Shown piece by piece: positions 41,489 to 53,169 of a DNA stretch of 64,000 bases. Source of the DNA: Fonsecaea monophora (Eukaryota; Ascomycota; Eurotiomycetes; Chaetothyriales; Herpotrichiellaceae); NCBI RefSeq assembly GCF_001642475.1, contig NW_019173933.1, positions 558,001 through 622,000 on the forward strand, given 5' to 3'. Below the pieces are notes generated by a model that was not told where the DNA came from, searched no databases, and saw only the letters and a program-made list of their open reading frames with translations. The position numbers were made by a program, and so were the translations under genes. Each line of letters starts with the position of its first letter. Position 1 is the stretch's first letter.

Positions 41489-41955
41489 TCAACTTGGCTC
41501 GTAATCACCTCGGCAACAGCTGTCTTGGTACCTGGGATTTGTAGAGCCCAATGCACCAAAAAAGGGTACCTTTACAGCTTGCAACGTGCACGAACTTGCC
41601 ACGACTTGGCCTCCCATATGTCCGAGGCGCCCACGGGAAAGTGTACTTGGGTAAAAGGCGGGCAGGGCGAAGAAACTGTTGATGATGACAATGTCGTATA
41701 CGCGCATGATGACGGTGAGCGTGGTGATGGTAGCGAAGACGACCCCGTTCTAGTAGATCTTCAGCGCCTCGGTGACGTCCAGCTTGTGCTCCAAGTCGGT
41801 GGCTTTGGCGGCGATTTTCGATCAGCGATTGATCAACTTTGGCGACCAACTGCGCATTCATTGTCCTCAATGGTGTTGACTTGGTCATGGCTGTCCCGCG
41901 CAGAGACTTTCTCAACCTTCTCGGCATTGTGGGCATTCTTCTTGTCGTCAGCCAT
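41489..41955 (-). pseudogene. N-terminal remnant of an MFS sugar (alpha-glucoside-type) transporter
   Basis: From an ATG at 41953-41955 the frame reads a charged N-terminus (MADDKKNAHNAEKVEKV), then stops. A second frame continues with LEHKLDVTEALKIY, a TAG stop, and NGVVFATITTLTVIM, then YDIVIINSFFALPAF. This order matches the cytosolic tail and first membrane helix of fungal maltose/alpha-glucoside permeases. The rest of the 12-helix protein is missing. At the stop a tryptophan (TGG) may once have stood, which would make it a G-to-A change of the kind seen in repeat-induced point mutation; with one site this is only suggestive. Confidence 0.6.
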
Positions 41956-43075
41956 ATCTGCATGGACTCTGGCACGCTGCCCATATGCTTGAAATGGCTT
42001 GCAGGGTGTTTACAGATTGACGAGGAGGGCGCATCTTCGGATTTCCCAGTGTGTGTCCACTTTCTTATATAGTCGACGCCCCCTTTTGGGGCGTTGTAAG
42101 GGTTCGGCTGTTTTCGCTCTGACAGTCGTGGAGAAGGACTCGTGCTCACACACGTTTATCGTGTAGCGGAGCTTCGCACCTTAGGCTGAGTAGGTGGCAG
42201 CATCTTACGGGCGATTGCCGGAGCGGCTCGTAAGAGAGGTCATACCATCATAGCGCCCAACTTTGCGGTATCGGGGGCTGGGCACATTTCTATCTTCTAT
42301 TGAGCTGGATGCTGAAGGAGGAAGCGATAGGACTTTTCGTTATCGGAGCATGGACTGAAGCCCTTCATATGATTAGGAAGACGGCAGACGTCTTGTGTTG
42401 AGTTGAGTGTGGATTGATTTCCTCATGTTTTGCCAAGACACGTGATCCGTGGAGTCAGTACAGGATCGCAGGCATTTTTCACAGACGCCACGCCACCTGT
42501 CCTGCGCTACCCCAGCATCCGCGTCTCTTCGCGCAAATCAGTAGACCGCTATCCTATCGCAGTGGCTACTCGGGTAATCTTGTCTGCTAATCTATCTCCA
42601 TCATCATTGTCACATTTTGGTTCGGTGATCCTCTACCCACAATCCCGACGGTCGATATCTCCACCTCCTCAGCCAACGGAGAATTTTTGCGAATAGTGGG
42701 GATGCCCTGTGAAAACTATCTGGTGGTGAATGATCTCTGGATGGGGATAACTTGGGTGCTAGCATCGTCTCCATACTCCTACTCTGCAAACGATCCTACC
42801 ATCGAGGTACCTCTTCGCTTGGGCTCTTCTCCCCATATGCCCCATCGTAACGGAAGAATATCCGTACTTCGACGACAACTGCCTCGACATGTTCGACTTA
42901 TTCGTTCCACTCTAACCAGAAGGTCTAGTAAGGAGGCCTCGAAAGGTAGCACGGACACGATTTCGCCATGGCAGCCATCTGTTTTGGCTGTACGAGGCCA
43001 GCAATGACGCCCTCTCCGCGCTGTCTCAACACATCTCAGCCTCTCGACGCAACGCCATACAACTGTGCTTTCCAT
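41956..43075. other. Intergenic, possible gene remnant near 42840-43075
   Basis: Around 42840-43075 a plus-strand frame reads EEYPYFDDNCLDMFDLFV, stop, then LFWLYEASNDALSAL. It looks like decayed coding sequence, but I cannot name a family. The remainder shows nothing. Confidence 0.25.
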
Positions 43076-44200
43076 GGATGACTCTCTCCGTACACCTGAT
43101 CATATACTGGCAAGGCTGTCGCCTCTCGCCTCTCGTTATGAGAGGAGCAGGCTTCAGCTACCAACTCCATTCTCGGCCTGAAACCCTACAAATCCACCGC
43201 ACCATCGAAACAGCATTTGACCTCGGGTTGAGAGCAATCGACAGCTTCCCCTATTACGAACCTTCCAAACAGATGATCGGTGCAGCGTTGCGCCATTCTG
43301 AGGTTACATCCTTATGCAAGAGAAGCGCCTACACTCTGATGACCAAAGCTGGAAGAATTTGCGAGGACTATTCCGACTATTCCCCTGAATGGATCAGAAA
43401 ATCTGTGGCGCGGTCGCTCAAACGGTTCGCCACAAGTTACCTCGATGTGGTATCCTGCCAAGATGTTGAGTTTGTCAACTTCGAAGAGACTCTTCAAGTT
43501 GTGGAAACGCTTTATGAACTGTCCAATTCGGGCGTCATCCGTTGCGTGGAAATTTCAGGTACTGATATTGACATCCTCGGAGCAGTCGCATCACGAGCAC
43601 TTGCAAGATTCGGCCGTGCCGTCGACGTCGTGCAGATCTAGGGCCAGCTTACACTGCAGAACACTTGGCTTGGGAAAGGAGGTCTAAACGCGTTTCGATT
43701 AGCAGGAGTCAAAGCTGTCTGCAATTCTAGTTCACTCACGATCGGACTGCTCAGGAATGTCAGAGTCCCCGTTGGCGTGCTGGTAAATTGGCACCCTGCG
43801 CTGCCAGAGCTGCGAGCTGTATGTCAGGAAGCCGCAGGATCAGTTCAGGACCAAGGCGATAGTCTGGTATCGGTTGCCTTGCGCTTTTCAATAAAAAGGC
43901 AAGTCAGAATGGCCTCAATGACACTACCATCCCCGGAACCATCTCGGAATCAGACCTGGAAGAGAATGTGCAGACGGCGAAACAAATCCTGCAGAAGTCT
44001 ACGATCCTGGCCCCCAATGCCGCAATACATCCCCCCGATGATCTGCTCTTTGAGTATGGTGATCTTGATGAGGAAGCAGTCAGTCGAGATAGCCCTGTTT
44101 ATGAGGGAGTCAGGACCATCCCCGGGCGCTGGCTTGATTATGATTTCTTTTGGCCACAAAGGCCCAAAGCCCAAGTCCAGGCGCAGAGAGAAGACTAGGT
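43076..44200 (+). pseudogene. Aldo-keto reductase (D-arabinose/L-galactose dehydrogenase-like) with frame breaks and a stop
   Basis: The gene would encode an NAD(P)-dependent sugar dehydrogenase of the Ara2/L-galactose dehydrogenase group, about 370 residues. Family sequence runs almost end to end but changes frame at least twice. TPDHILARLSPL is in one frame and MRGAGFSYQLH in the next, around 43130. A TAG follows VDVVQ near 43641 where an aspartate/tryptophan-like context is expected, after which GQLTLQNTWL continues in the same frame. Near 43895 LRFSIK shifts into QNGLNDTTIPGTISESDLEE. The catalytic tyrosine context DSFPYYEPSKQMIG is preserved. Multiple lesions argue for a true pseudogene rather than a single sequencing error. 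Confidence 0.7.
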
Positions 44201-44202
44201 GA

Positions 44203-46343
44203 TCTCCTCGAGCATAGGGCTTTCAAGCGGTGTCGCAGCTACCAACTGTTGGCCCAGCACAAAAATGGTGGCAGGCCGTGTACCATGGGATTTTGGGTAA
44301 ATAGAACTGCGCCTCCCATGGTACTACCCACGGTTATTCGCAGAAGTCTCAATGCTTTGTGGACTGGATGAAAGTGCTTCTGAGAACTGGCAAGACCTGG
44401 TTTACGTCTCTCCTGGAAATTCGACAGAAACCTCATCGAACAGGCACACGGATAAACTGGATGACGAACACTCGACCGAATCCTCTGGACATTCTTTGTT
44501 TCCTTCAATGGGTTCCTCGAAGTCCGCAGCTATTGCTGGTGCACTCGTGCCCTGGGCCTTCTTGGGGATATATGCCCGAAATTGGTATATTGAGGCTGAT
44601 TTCGGTCCTGAGATCGATTCAAACCCCATGTCGTTCCACTGCAGCTCAAGAATTTGGTTACGACCCCCAAATCCTCCCGAACCGGATACAATCTACTACT
44701 CATACTGGAATTCCCCGAACCCCTGCCAGGCAGTCGGCTCCAACCCCGCAGCTCTCTGCACTTTCTATCCGAATCTGGTTGAAATGAAGCCTTCCATTTG
44801 CCTGAAGGCCAGAGAGTTTCAGGAACCGCTGGTCAGCATGATTGGTGCTGAGATCGGCCCTTTGATGATTGAGCAGAATATGGCCATTCATGTCAATATG
44901 ATGGTGGTCTGAGGAGGCGCGGTCGCAGGCTGAAAAGTCAGAATGCAAGACAACCCCCTGAGGATGAGGAGACACAGCTCTCCACTCCGGTTCCAGTGCC
45001 TCTAGGGATGTTGTTGACTCGATTCCCGATATAGTCGACACAGAACAAGACTTGACTAGGGACGGCTTTCAGGCCTCGGAGCCCCATCTTCTTGCAGGGA
45101 GATCAGTCAGCGATGATGGATTCAACAAGGTTATCTCGCAACAAGGAGCGTCAATCAGGCTCGGATTGGATGACAATATTTCAGCCTTCGATTTCCCCCA
45201 CGCAGTGGACAACGCAGGACAAGGTCTCTCTGAGCATCCTTGCTCAGAGCACTCTTTACTTCCACGGCACAGGCCGAGACCTACTTCTTTCACCACTGCG
45301 CAGGTGGGAAGCGACCCCTGATTTGATGATCGACATGAGAGACGTGCACAGGCAGGACCAAAAACTTGGCCATATCTGTGTCTGGAGTTCATCCGACGTT
45401 TACTGGACGACCTAATAAGTCAGGGACCAAGGGATTGAGAGGATTGGGATTGTGACACTGGAGCATGTGGCCTTGTTCTTTGCTGCCAACGTCAAAACCC
45501 GGCTCTTCTCAGTTCTGCGCCATTCAAAGGGATTGAGGAACGATAAATCCAGCGACAATGGTCTCTTTTGCGTGGCATGGTAACCTAATGGTAGAGTCGG
45601 CCTGAGGGCCGAAACAAGTGCCCCCTGAAGAGAAGCCACCAAGCAAGTCGCTCTACTAATCGTCGTCTGAGGACGGCAATGCCGCTACACTTATCAAGGC
45701 AGCCCCAACACTTCGACTGGCAACAAGGGCAAGGTCCAGAGTTATGCATTGCTCTAGGGTTACCGAGTATACAAAGCATTACCCGTGCCGGCGCCCCGAG
45801 CGCTTTGTCTAGGAGGCTACTATACCAGGCCCCCACGCCTAGGGAACCAGGGTGTGAGACACGGATGGGATCCCACCCGGAACTAGAACTTCGCGAGACT
45901 CGTGTGAGGTCACCTAAAAGTACTAGGTATGATCCGCAAAGATTCCCTGCAATAAATCACATTACAGTGTAACTTGATGTTAGCTCGCTGCTGAGGATAG
46001 CTACTTCTCTCGCTGCTCCTAACCAAACCCATAAATGCGATACCCCTGATGGCTATGTCGGCGGCTGCAACTCCACTTTCAAGCGTTGAAGAATACCGAG
46101 CGCCCCTTGTTCGCGTCGTCTACAAGTGTTTCGGGACAGGGACTACACGACGCAGATGAAACCAGCCACCAACGCCACAATGCTACATCATCACAATAGC
46201 TTGGCCAGCCACCGGCAGATATCCGTGCCTAATGGGTTCACGCTCAAGCGAGGACCTCGAAGATATATGAAAGCATGCCTCGTATGTGCGCGGGAAGGCG
46301 CTCTCTGCCACTGATGGAATTCCACTTACAGCGACACTGACCC
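44203..46343. other. 2.1-kb stretch without a recognisable gene
   Basis: Long open frames at 44352-44912 and 45052-45415 have protein-like composition (for example SILAQSTLYFHGTGRD) but no start context or family I recognise. They may be decayed genes. A segment near 45570-45610 resembles a tRNA D-arm but lacks the rest of a tRNA. No transposon ends were identified. Confidence 0.25.
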
Positions 46344-49300
46344 ATGGCGATAGACATCAGCAAAAGTACAATTGCTCTGTTTCAATCGCAAGACAGACTA
46401 GAGCTTCTGAACGACATTGACAAATTTCGTCAACATGGCCTCGTCAACCTGCCACAGATCGTCGTGTGCGGCGACACGAGTAGCGGCAAATCTTCTGTCC
46501 TCGAAGCACTGTCAGGGATTCCATTTCCGGTTGACAGCACCATGTGCACAAGATTTGCGACGGAGATTGCCCTGCGGTATTCCTCGGAGGAGACCGTAAC
46601 AGGCGAGGCTTTTATCACCCCTGGATCACGTTCTTCTGACGAACACCGAGTTCGTGTTGGAGCATTCCGAATGACAGTCTCAGCCAATCTTGACACAATT
46701 CCGGAGATCCTGCGAGAGGCGCAGAAAGTCATGGGAGTTGATGAGGCCGGAGGCATCAGCCGCGATGTGTTACATTTGAAGCTCAGCGGGCGACCGCTAC
46801 CAAATCTTACTTTGGTGGACCTGCCAGGTCTCATTCACTCAGCTACAAACTTGGACGACATTACAAAAGTGCAAGATCTTGTCAAGTACTATTTCCAGCA
46901 GAAAGAGAGCTTGATAATGACGACTGTCTCCGCCGAAAATCCCATTGAAAACCAAGGAATCCTTACCTTGTCCCGACAGTTTGATCCCTCGGGCGAGCGT
47001 AGCATTGGGGTTATTACCAAGCCAGACATTCTGCGGCGTCCAGAAAAAGCGAGGCTTGCTCCCACCGTCCTCGAGCTTGCACGAAATCAACATGCTGCCT
47101 TCAAATTCAAACGCGAGTGGCAAATAATGAGATGTCTCACTGATGATGAGCGACAGAGGGGTGCAGACAGGGATAGCATTGAGACGGACCTGTTCTTACA
47201 AGATCCCTGGGACGGCTTTGACAGGCGGAGACTCGGGACAAGATCTCTACGAGCCGTCCTATGTGAGTACCTGGAGGAACATATTCTGCACGTATTGCCG
47301 GAGCTCATCAAGTCTTTGGAGGTTAAGATTGCTTCGGTGAAGCTGTCCCTCCAGGAGCTCGGGCCTCATCGAGCAACACCCGACGAACGTCGGCAATACC
47401 TCATCCGCATCAGCAGGCGCTATGCGCAGATTGTCCGAGACGCTCTCAATGGCGACTACTCCGACACCTTCTTCGACAAGACTGATGCCGCAAAAAGGCT
47501 GCGCGCAAAAACAATGGCTCTTACCGATGAGTTTGAAGACACAATGCGCGCAAGGGGCCACACATTCGAAGTCAGAGATTTTGCATTTGGTTCATCGATG
47601 CCAGCTGAGCCCGACGAACCTCGATTCATCACAAAGGCCGATGCTCTTGCCAAAGTTGGGAAGCTTATAGAGGGTTATCGCGGTCCAGAGTTACCGCTAC
47701 TTTTCAACCCACGATTGGTGGGAGAACTTTTCAAGGAACAGTCACAGAAATGGCCCAAGATCTCAGCCAAGTATACTGAGGACATTTGCCATGCGGTTGA
47801 AATCTTTCTGCGAAAGGTTGTGGACTCAATTTGTCCCTCCACGTCGCGTATTGGCGAGTTGATACTCCGCGAAGTCTTTCAGGATGCGATTCACAGCCAT
47901 CAACAGAAGCTGAATGAGAAAGTTTGGGAGTTGTTCAACCCATATACGGTTTCTTTTCTTTACTCGACAAGAGCTCGATTGAGAATAAGCTTAAACCGTG
48001 TCCAGACAATCGACGGAACAAGTGTAGATGGTGATGGTACGGCAAGCAAGTACTCAGTCTCTTCCCACCGTATGGTTAGAGGTCCTGGCCAGGAGAAAGA
48101 GCCATGCTTGGCAATACTGCAGATATCAAAGGCCTACTATGATGTTGCGCTCGAGACATTCGTCGAAAATGTGGTCATGCTTGGGGTTGAGTCGTGCCTC
48201 CTGTCAAAACTGGAGGAGATGTTCTCACCGGAGACTGTGGCACAAATGAAAGAGGATAAACTACAGCTGCTTGGAGGTGAGACGCCCGAGATGATTAGCG
48301 AACGCACCGACCTTACAACGCGGCTGAAGACGCTCGACACGGCTCTGAAGAACTGTCGCAGGCATGCAAGCCGAGAGTTTGGTCTTGACCTGAAGCGAGC
48401 ATCCGCCGCTGGCAATACGATGCCTATCATAGGAAACACCGCAAGAGCTTCATCTCCACGTACAGAGCAGCAACATCTACCATCAGCCAGTCTTACTACA
48501 GCGTCTCCACCAGTTATTCATGCAACAGCAGCTCCAGCACTCAATTCTACAGCAGCGCTTCCACCGGTTAGTCCTGCCACCATGCCTCTACCACCTACTC
48601 CTACTACAATGCCTCCAGTATTTAATACCGCCGCAGCGCCTAAACCTGCAGCACCATTGAGTCAACAGCTAAGCAGCAGTGCATTGGTGGTACCGGCTAC
48701 GGGAACCAAGTCAAGCTCACCGAGGCCGACGAGTCCGGGCCCTCAGCCGAAGTCTTCACTATTATTTACACCGGTTCAGTCAAGCAAGCAGGCTTTCGGA
48801 ACTCCCGACCCCGGGAAGTCGAATGTATTCCTCTCAAGTAGTTCTTCTAACTTGTTTGGAGCGGCGCCTACAATCTCTCCCAGCGCAGGATCGTCGTCTG
48901 ACCCCAGTACAAGAACGTCTGGCTTTAGCGGTTTCAGCTCTGGTAAGCCTTCAGAGAAACCAGCAGGCTTCAGTCCAAGCGGTGGCATCCTTGGTAAGTT
49001 GGGTTTTTATCATACCAACATCCATTACGTTCTTGATACTGAATGCTCAGGCAGGCGCTCGTCAGGTCCAATAGAATTCGACGTGCAGACAATCGAGCTT
49101 CCACCCCCTAGGACAGGCGATATCTCATTCGTCGACGGAATATTTTCTCTCAAAGACCGCCTGGATCACGGACGAGACTTTTGGCTTGATGCAATCTCAC
49201 CTTTTGGGAGTAATGACATGCTCCAGTGCCTTGCTGCGTATCGTCGCGAAGGATTCGAAGGCATATCGTTCGAGGTGAGCGTCTACCAGGAATAACACTA

Positions 49301-49510
49301 TCTCTATGTCTGGCCTGGCTTTAACCACGTGCGTTATCATAGGAGCTCCGCCTCCAAGACTACAAGGCGATATTCAGCGACGTAACCCGACGGACCCTGA
49401 GAAGGATGTTGCCGTCCGGTACGAGTCTGCTTCTATATCGAGACTATTTGGCGGAAGTAAGAAGATGGGCGTATCCTACTGCAACTGGGTTTTCTTTCTC
49501 AAAGACCTGA
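46344..49510 (+). CDS. Dynamin-family GTPase with a C-terminal nucleoporin-like extension
   Basis: Large GTPase of the dynamin/Mx superfamily. Exons 46344-48993, 49051-49274 and 49343-49510 give 1013 residues. The G domain shows GDTSSGKSS (G1, near residue 43), a conserved threonine in CTRFAT, DLPG (G3) and TKPD (G4). The middle/stalk domain follows. A GED-like helical segment (YYDVALETFVENVVMLGVE to RLKTLDTALKNCRRHA) ends near residue 685. Unusually the protein goes on with about 200 residues rich in Ser, Pro, Ala and Thr with scattered FG (QAFGTPDPG, SNLFGAAP). A terminal domain ending ISFEELRLQDYKA follows; the EELRLxDYxA element also occurs in the FG part of NUP98-type nucleoporins. No pleckstrin-homology or proline-rich endocytic domain was seen. 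The last exon is the least certain. Confidence 0.85.
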
Positions 49511-50130
49511 ACCTTTTCGTGGAGATAGGAAAGACATCGCCCCCGGTATAGCAGGCTTACTATCCGCGCATATTAAAAGGAGAAGCCGATTTAATGAAGG
49601 CGACATCCACGCTTCCAAGGCACCATAAAGCCAGGAAGTCCTAGCGAGCCGACACGAGACATTGTGGGTGAAAATTGATACAAGGAGCGGCTCAATCTCT
49701 CGCGCTAAGACTCTAAAGGCTGGCTATGTAGAGAGAAATGAACCAATTCGTAGAGTATGTCCTACCTACCTAGCATACCAGCTCTCTGTAGATTATCGTT
49801 CTCGCCTCGCCTTGCGGGACTTGCCCACTTTTGGTTGTTACTGCCTTAATGGGATGCCTGAGTGGGTCCTGGCGGGGTCCCACGTGCCGCGCGGTATCGT
49901 GGGCCTGACTACTAAGTACCGAGTACCACGTATGATGTGCGGCGCCAGCGGAGGTTCGAAAGCTCCGGGCGATGAAGACGCCAGACGGTAAGAGGAGGAT
50001 GAGATGTAAAGGATTTTTTGGATTAACAAACAGACCCTTGAGGACAACTACCCCTTTATCCTTGTACACCAACCATCGACTGCTCCTTTCGTTGTTTTAT
50101 CATTTTGGCGCAAAAGGAAAAAGAGACAGA
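49511..50130. other. Intergenic
   Basis: 3' flank of the dynamin gene and upstream region of the decayed Zn2Cys6 gene. Nothing else recognised. Confidence 0.35.
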
Positions 50131-52074
50131 ATGAGGAGTGCCGACGGCTGCTGGACCTGCCGCCTCCGACGTAAAAAAGAATGTGACAAACATCACCCGG
50201 TCTGCGAGGCCTGCGCGACGCTCCGCATCACATGCCACTACAGCGAGGAGAAGCCCGCGTGGATGGACCGCGGGACCGGACAGCAGAAGATGGCGAGGCG
50301 GATTGAGCGCCAGAGATCAGAGAGCAGGGTGCTCGCTCTCACGCTCGCCGCCGAATGGAGCGCGCGAGCAGGAACTCTGACGACAGGGGCTCGGGATCTA
50401 CCGTGCTCTCATCTCAGACGGAATGCTAGCGACGTCTTGTCCAGGACCAGCACCGGGAGAGTATCTAGCCACGCCGGCATCTGATGTCCTATCTGTGGAT
50501 AGCGTTTCGTACACAGACGACTACGGAGCTATTGAGCAGCAGCAACCGGTGAAATGGATCTCTCACACCGTTGTGTCCCTTGGTCGTCCTTGACGGTCCA
50601 GGCGGGCGCGAAAGCGGAATCATTCCCGGCGCTGGATGGCCCAACGCATGCCCGTTCATGTCCTATCTCGACAATCTCATGCCGTTTCTGTTCCCCTTCT
50701 ACCGGCCCCCCCTTGCCCAGGGTGGCAGGTCGTGGACCCTCGATGTCATGATGACCAGCCCCGTGGTGCGGCAGATGGCGCTGTGCCAGAACTCGTATTT
50801 CTTCTCGCTGGCGCCGGGCGCACGGGCAATTGCCATGTGTGGTGGGAGAGGGCTGCTCGCGCAGAGCAAAGACGCCTTTGAGACGCTGAGACGGTCCCTG
50901 CAGGCGCTGGATGGGCGGATAGACGACACCGACACGGACATGGATCTGTGTGAAGTGGTGCGTATCCTCGCCGGGGTTGTGCAGCTCCTCCAGAGATTCG
51001 AGATTTCTCTGTGTCCAGCTTCGAGAATTACCACGCACACCGCACCGCAGCTGTCGCTCTCTTCCGCCGTGTCCTCGACAGTGCCACTGGGACACCCTCC
51101 AACTTCGATGCCGTCATGAGCCGTCTGGGCACGTCTTCGTGGAGACTGCCCTCGCAGTGCGTCCAAGTCCCAAGCGCCGAGCAGGGGGCTTGCAAGTTCT
51201 CAGCCGGGGCTGGTAATGTTGGACGACATCTTCGCCAGTACGACATTGCAGGAGAAACCAGCCCTCTACGAGTACCACCGCGGTCTTCTAAGCGACACTG
51301 ACGGAGGCGACCCTCCCATCGACCTCGAACCTCTCTGCGGATGTCAGAACTGGGTGCTCCTCCCGATCAGCGAGATCGCCGCGCTCGACGCGTGGAAACA
51401 AGAGCGCACGAGGGCCGGTGACCTCGACGTCGTGGAGCTTGTGAGTCGTGCCACGCCCGTGATGGACGTGTTGGTGACACGCGTCACTCGGCTCGAGGCC
51501 GCTGCCAACAATATCACCACTGCCTCTGGCGCCTCAAAGAGAGCCTCTGGTCGCGGTCCACTGCCATTGGATTTCTTATTCCCAGCATACCCGTACCACC
51601 GCGACGAAGCAGCCGCACAAACAATATCGGTGCAGACGGCCCTAAACACCCGGATTTGGGCCCACGCCGCACCGGCGTACCTCTCCGTCGTCCTCTCCGG
51701 CTGGCAACCCTCGAGCAGCGACATACGGCACCACGTCTCGCGGATCATGGCATGGAGCTGCTCCTGATTCTATTGACGCCGCAACCACCACACGGGCCCA
51801 TATCCGTCTCCGTCCGTGTTCCCGCCCGCCTTGCTGCGCACCATGGTCTTGCCGTTAAGCGTGACCGGCTGTCTCGCATAGTCACTTGAGCACCACGCCC
51901 GTCTACGCGAACTGGTCGAGCCGCTTCAGCCGCCGAGCGTGTTTGGGACCGTATACAAGGCGCTGGGGATCATGGAGGGCGTGTGGCGGAGAAGAGAGGC
52001 AGGGGATGGACTGGCGCCGAGGGATTTAGCTGCTTGTTTTGGGCGACAGGGGAAGGTGGTGGTGCTTGTCTAGA
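50131..52074 (+). pseudogene. Zn2Cys6 transcription factor gene with several frame breaks
   Basis: The N-terminus from ATG 50131 carries a complete binuclear zinc cluster (cysteines at 7, 10, 17, 25, 28 and 35; GCWTCRLRRKKECDKHHPVC). The rest of a typical 550-650 residue regulator follows but in changing frames. FMSYLDNLMPFLFPFY and QMALCQNSYFFSL are in one frame. SFENYHAHRTAAVALFRRVL (from about 51007) is in another. MLDDIFASTTLQEKPALYEYHRG (from 51216) returns to the first. The family-typical ending PPSVFGTVYKALGIMEGVWRRR is in yet another, after a TAG near 51885. No splice sites explain these changes. Several independent breaks point to a pseudogene. Confidence 0.65.
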
Positions 52075-53169
52075 CGGGACATGCGTTCGAGGGGATGGGA
52101 ATGAGCATGGCCGAGTCGGCTGGACCAACTAGATCGGATACATTGCTCGGTTTAAAGCTCGACGGGGGATTTGTAGCCAACCCGACCCAGGACGCCGACG
52201 CGGCCTGGCCCATCCCCAGGGTCATCATCATCGGCGACGGCACGACGCTCACGTCGAGGATATTGCCCGTGTATATGAACGTCTTCTTGGTTGGGCCCTT
52301 TTCTCTGGGCAACGCCGTCCACCCGCCCACGGCCTGCTGCGCCGCGACACACGCACACGACAGCGTCCAAAGGCGTCGAGAAGATCGAGTCCCAGGGAGC
52401 AGCGAGTCATCTCAGAGTACGGTATGTATGCCTCACAAAGAATCGGTTTGTTAAAGTATACACTGCATGCCGTCGGTCATCACGAGACTATTCTGGCCTG
52501 AACGGCTCCCAAAGTCAAACCAGTAAACATGATTATAAAGTAAGAAGAAAGTGAAAGGAAAGAGATTATACCCCGTAGAAGTCCAAGATCCACATGCCGC
52601 GCGATGTACAAAGTGGATCAATCGGTAGATCGAAGAGTGGATCAGTGTAAAGTATTCAAGGCGCGCGGTAGGGAATCCACTCGGCGCTTGTATCACTCAG
52701 CAGGTCCTGAGTAGGTGGACATGGATGTGTTCGAACTGGGTGTGTCAAGGTAGAATAGGTGTAGAGGGGATGAACGTAGACCAACTATGGTAAGTTGTAT
52801 CCATTGTGTCCCGTGTGTGGGCATTGGATCCCCAGTTGATGACAATTCATGGTACTGTACCACGTCGACTTTGCGTTTGATATCGTCACCGCAGTGTGGG
52901 ATGGCCGAGTATGAGAGCCTGTCCTGTCCAGATCATTCGCAGTCATGAATGCTTGTTCGTCGGTCATACATCCTCTCTTGTATTATCTGCCGTCTGCCGT
53001 CAGAAACTCACCCCAGTAACGAAGCGCCGTGTCCTGTACCATAGTCTTCCACCCCTGCATTGAGCCAGACCACACACTCCGACCCAGATACGCCATCCCA
53101 GACAACAATATTGTGCAAAGGTAAGAGATCCCATAAACATCTCCTCGATGCATTGGCTCCGGCTGACAC
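52075..53169. other. Intergenic between two decayed genes
   Basis: An open stretch on the plus strand at 52095-52454 reads KLDGGFVANPTQDADAAWP and IIIGDGTTLTSRILPVYMN. It may be remnant coding sequence of unknown type. Nothing else recognised. Confidence 0.25.

Noticed and set aside
45570..45640. A tRNA-like segment (TGGTAGAGTCGGCCTGAGGGCC)
   Set aside because: It resembles a D-arm only; no matching acceptor stem or T-loop (GTTCGAATC type) follows at the right distance.
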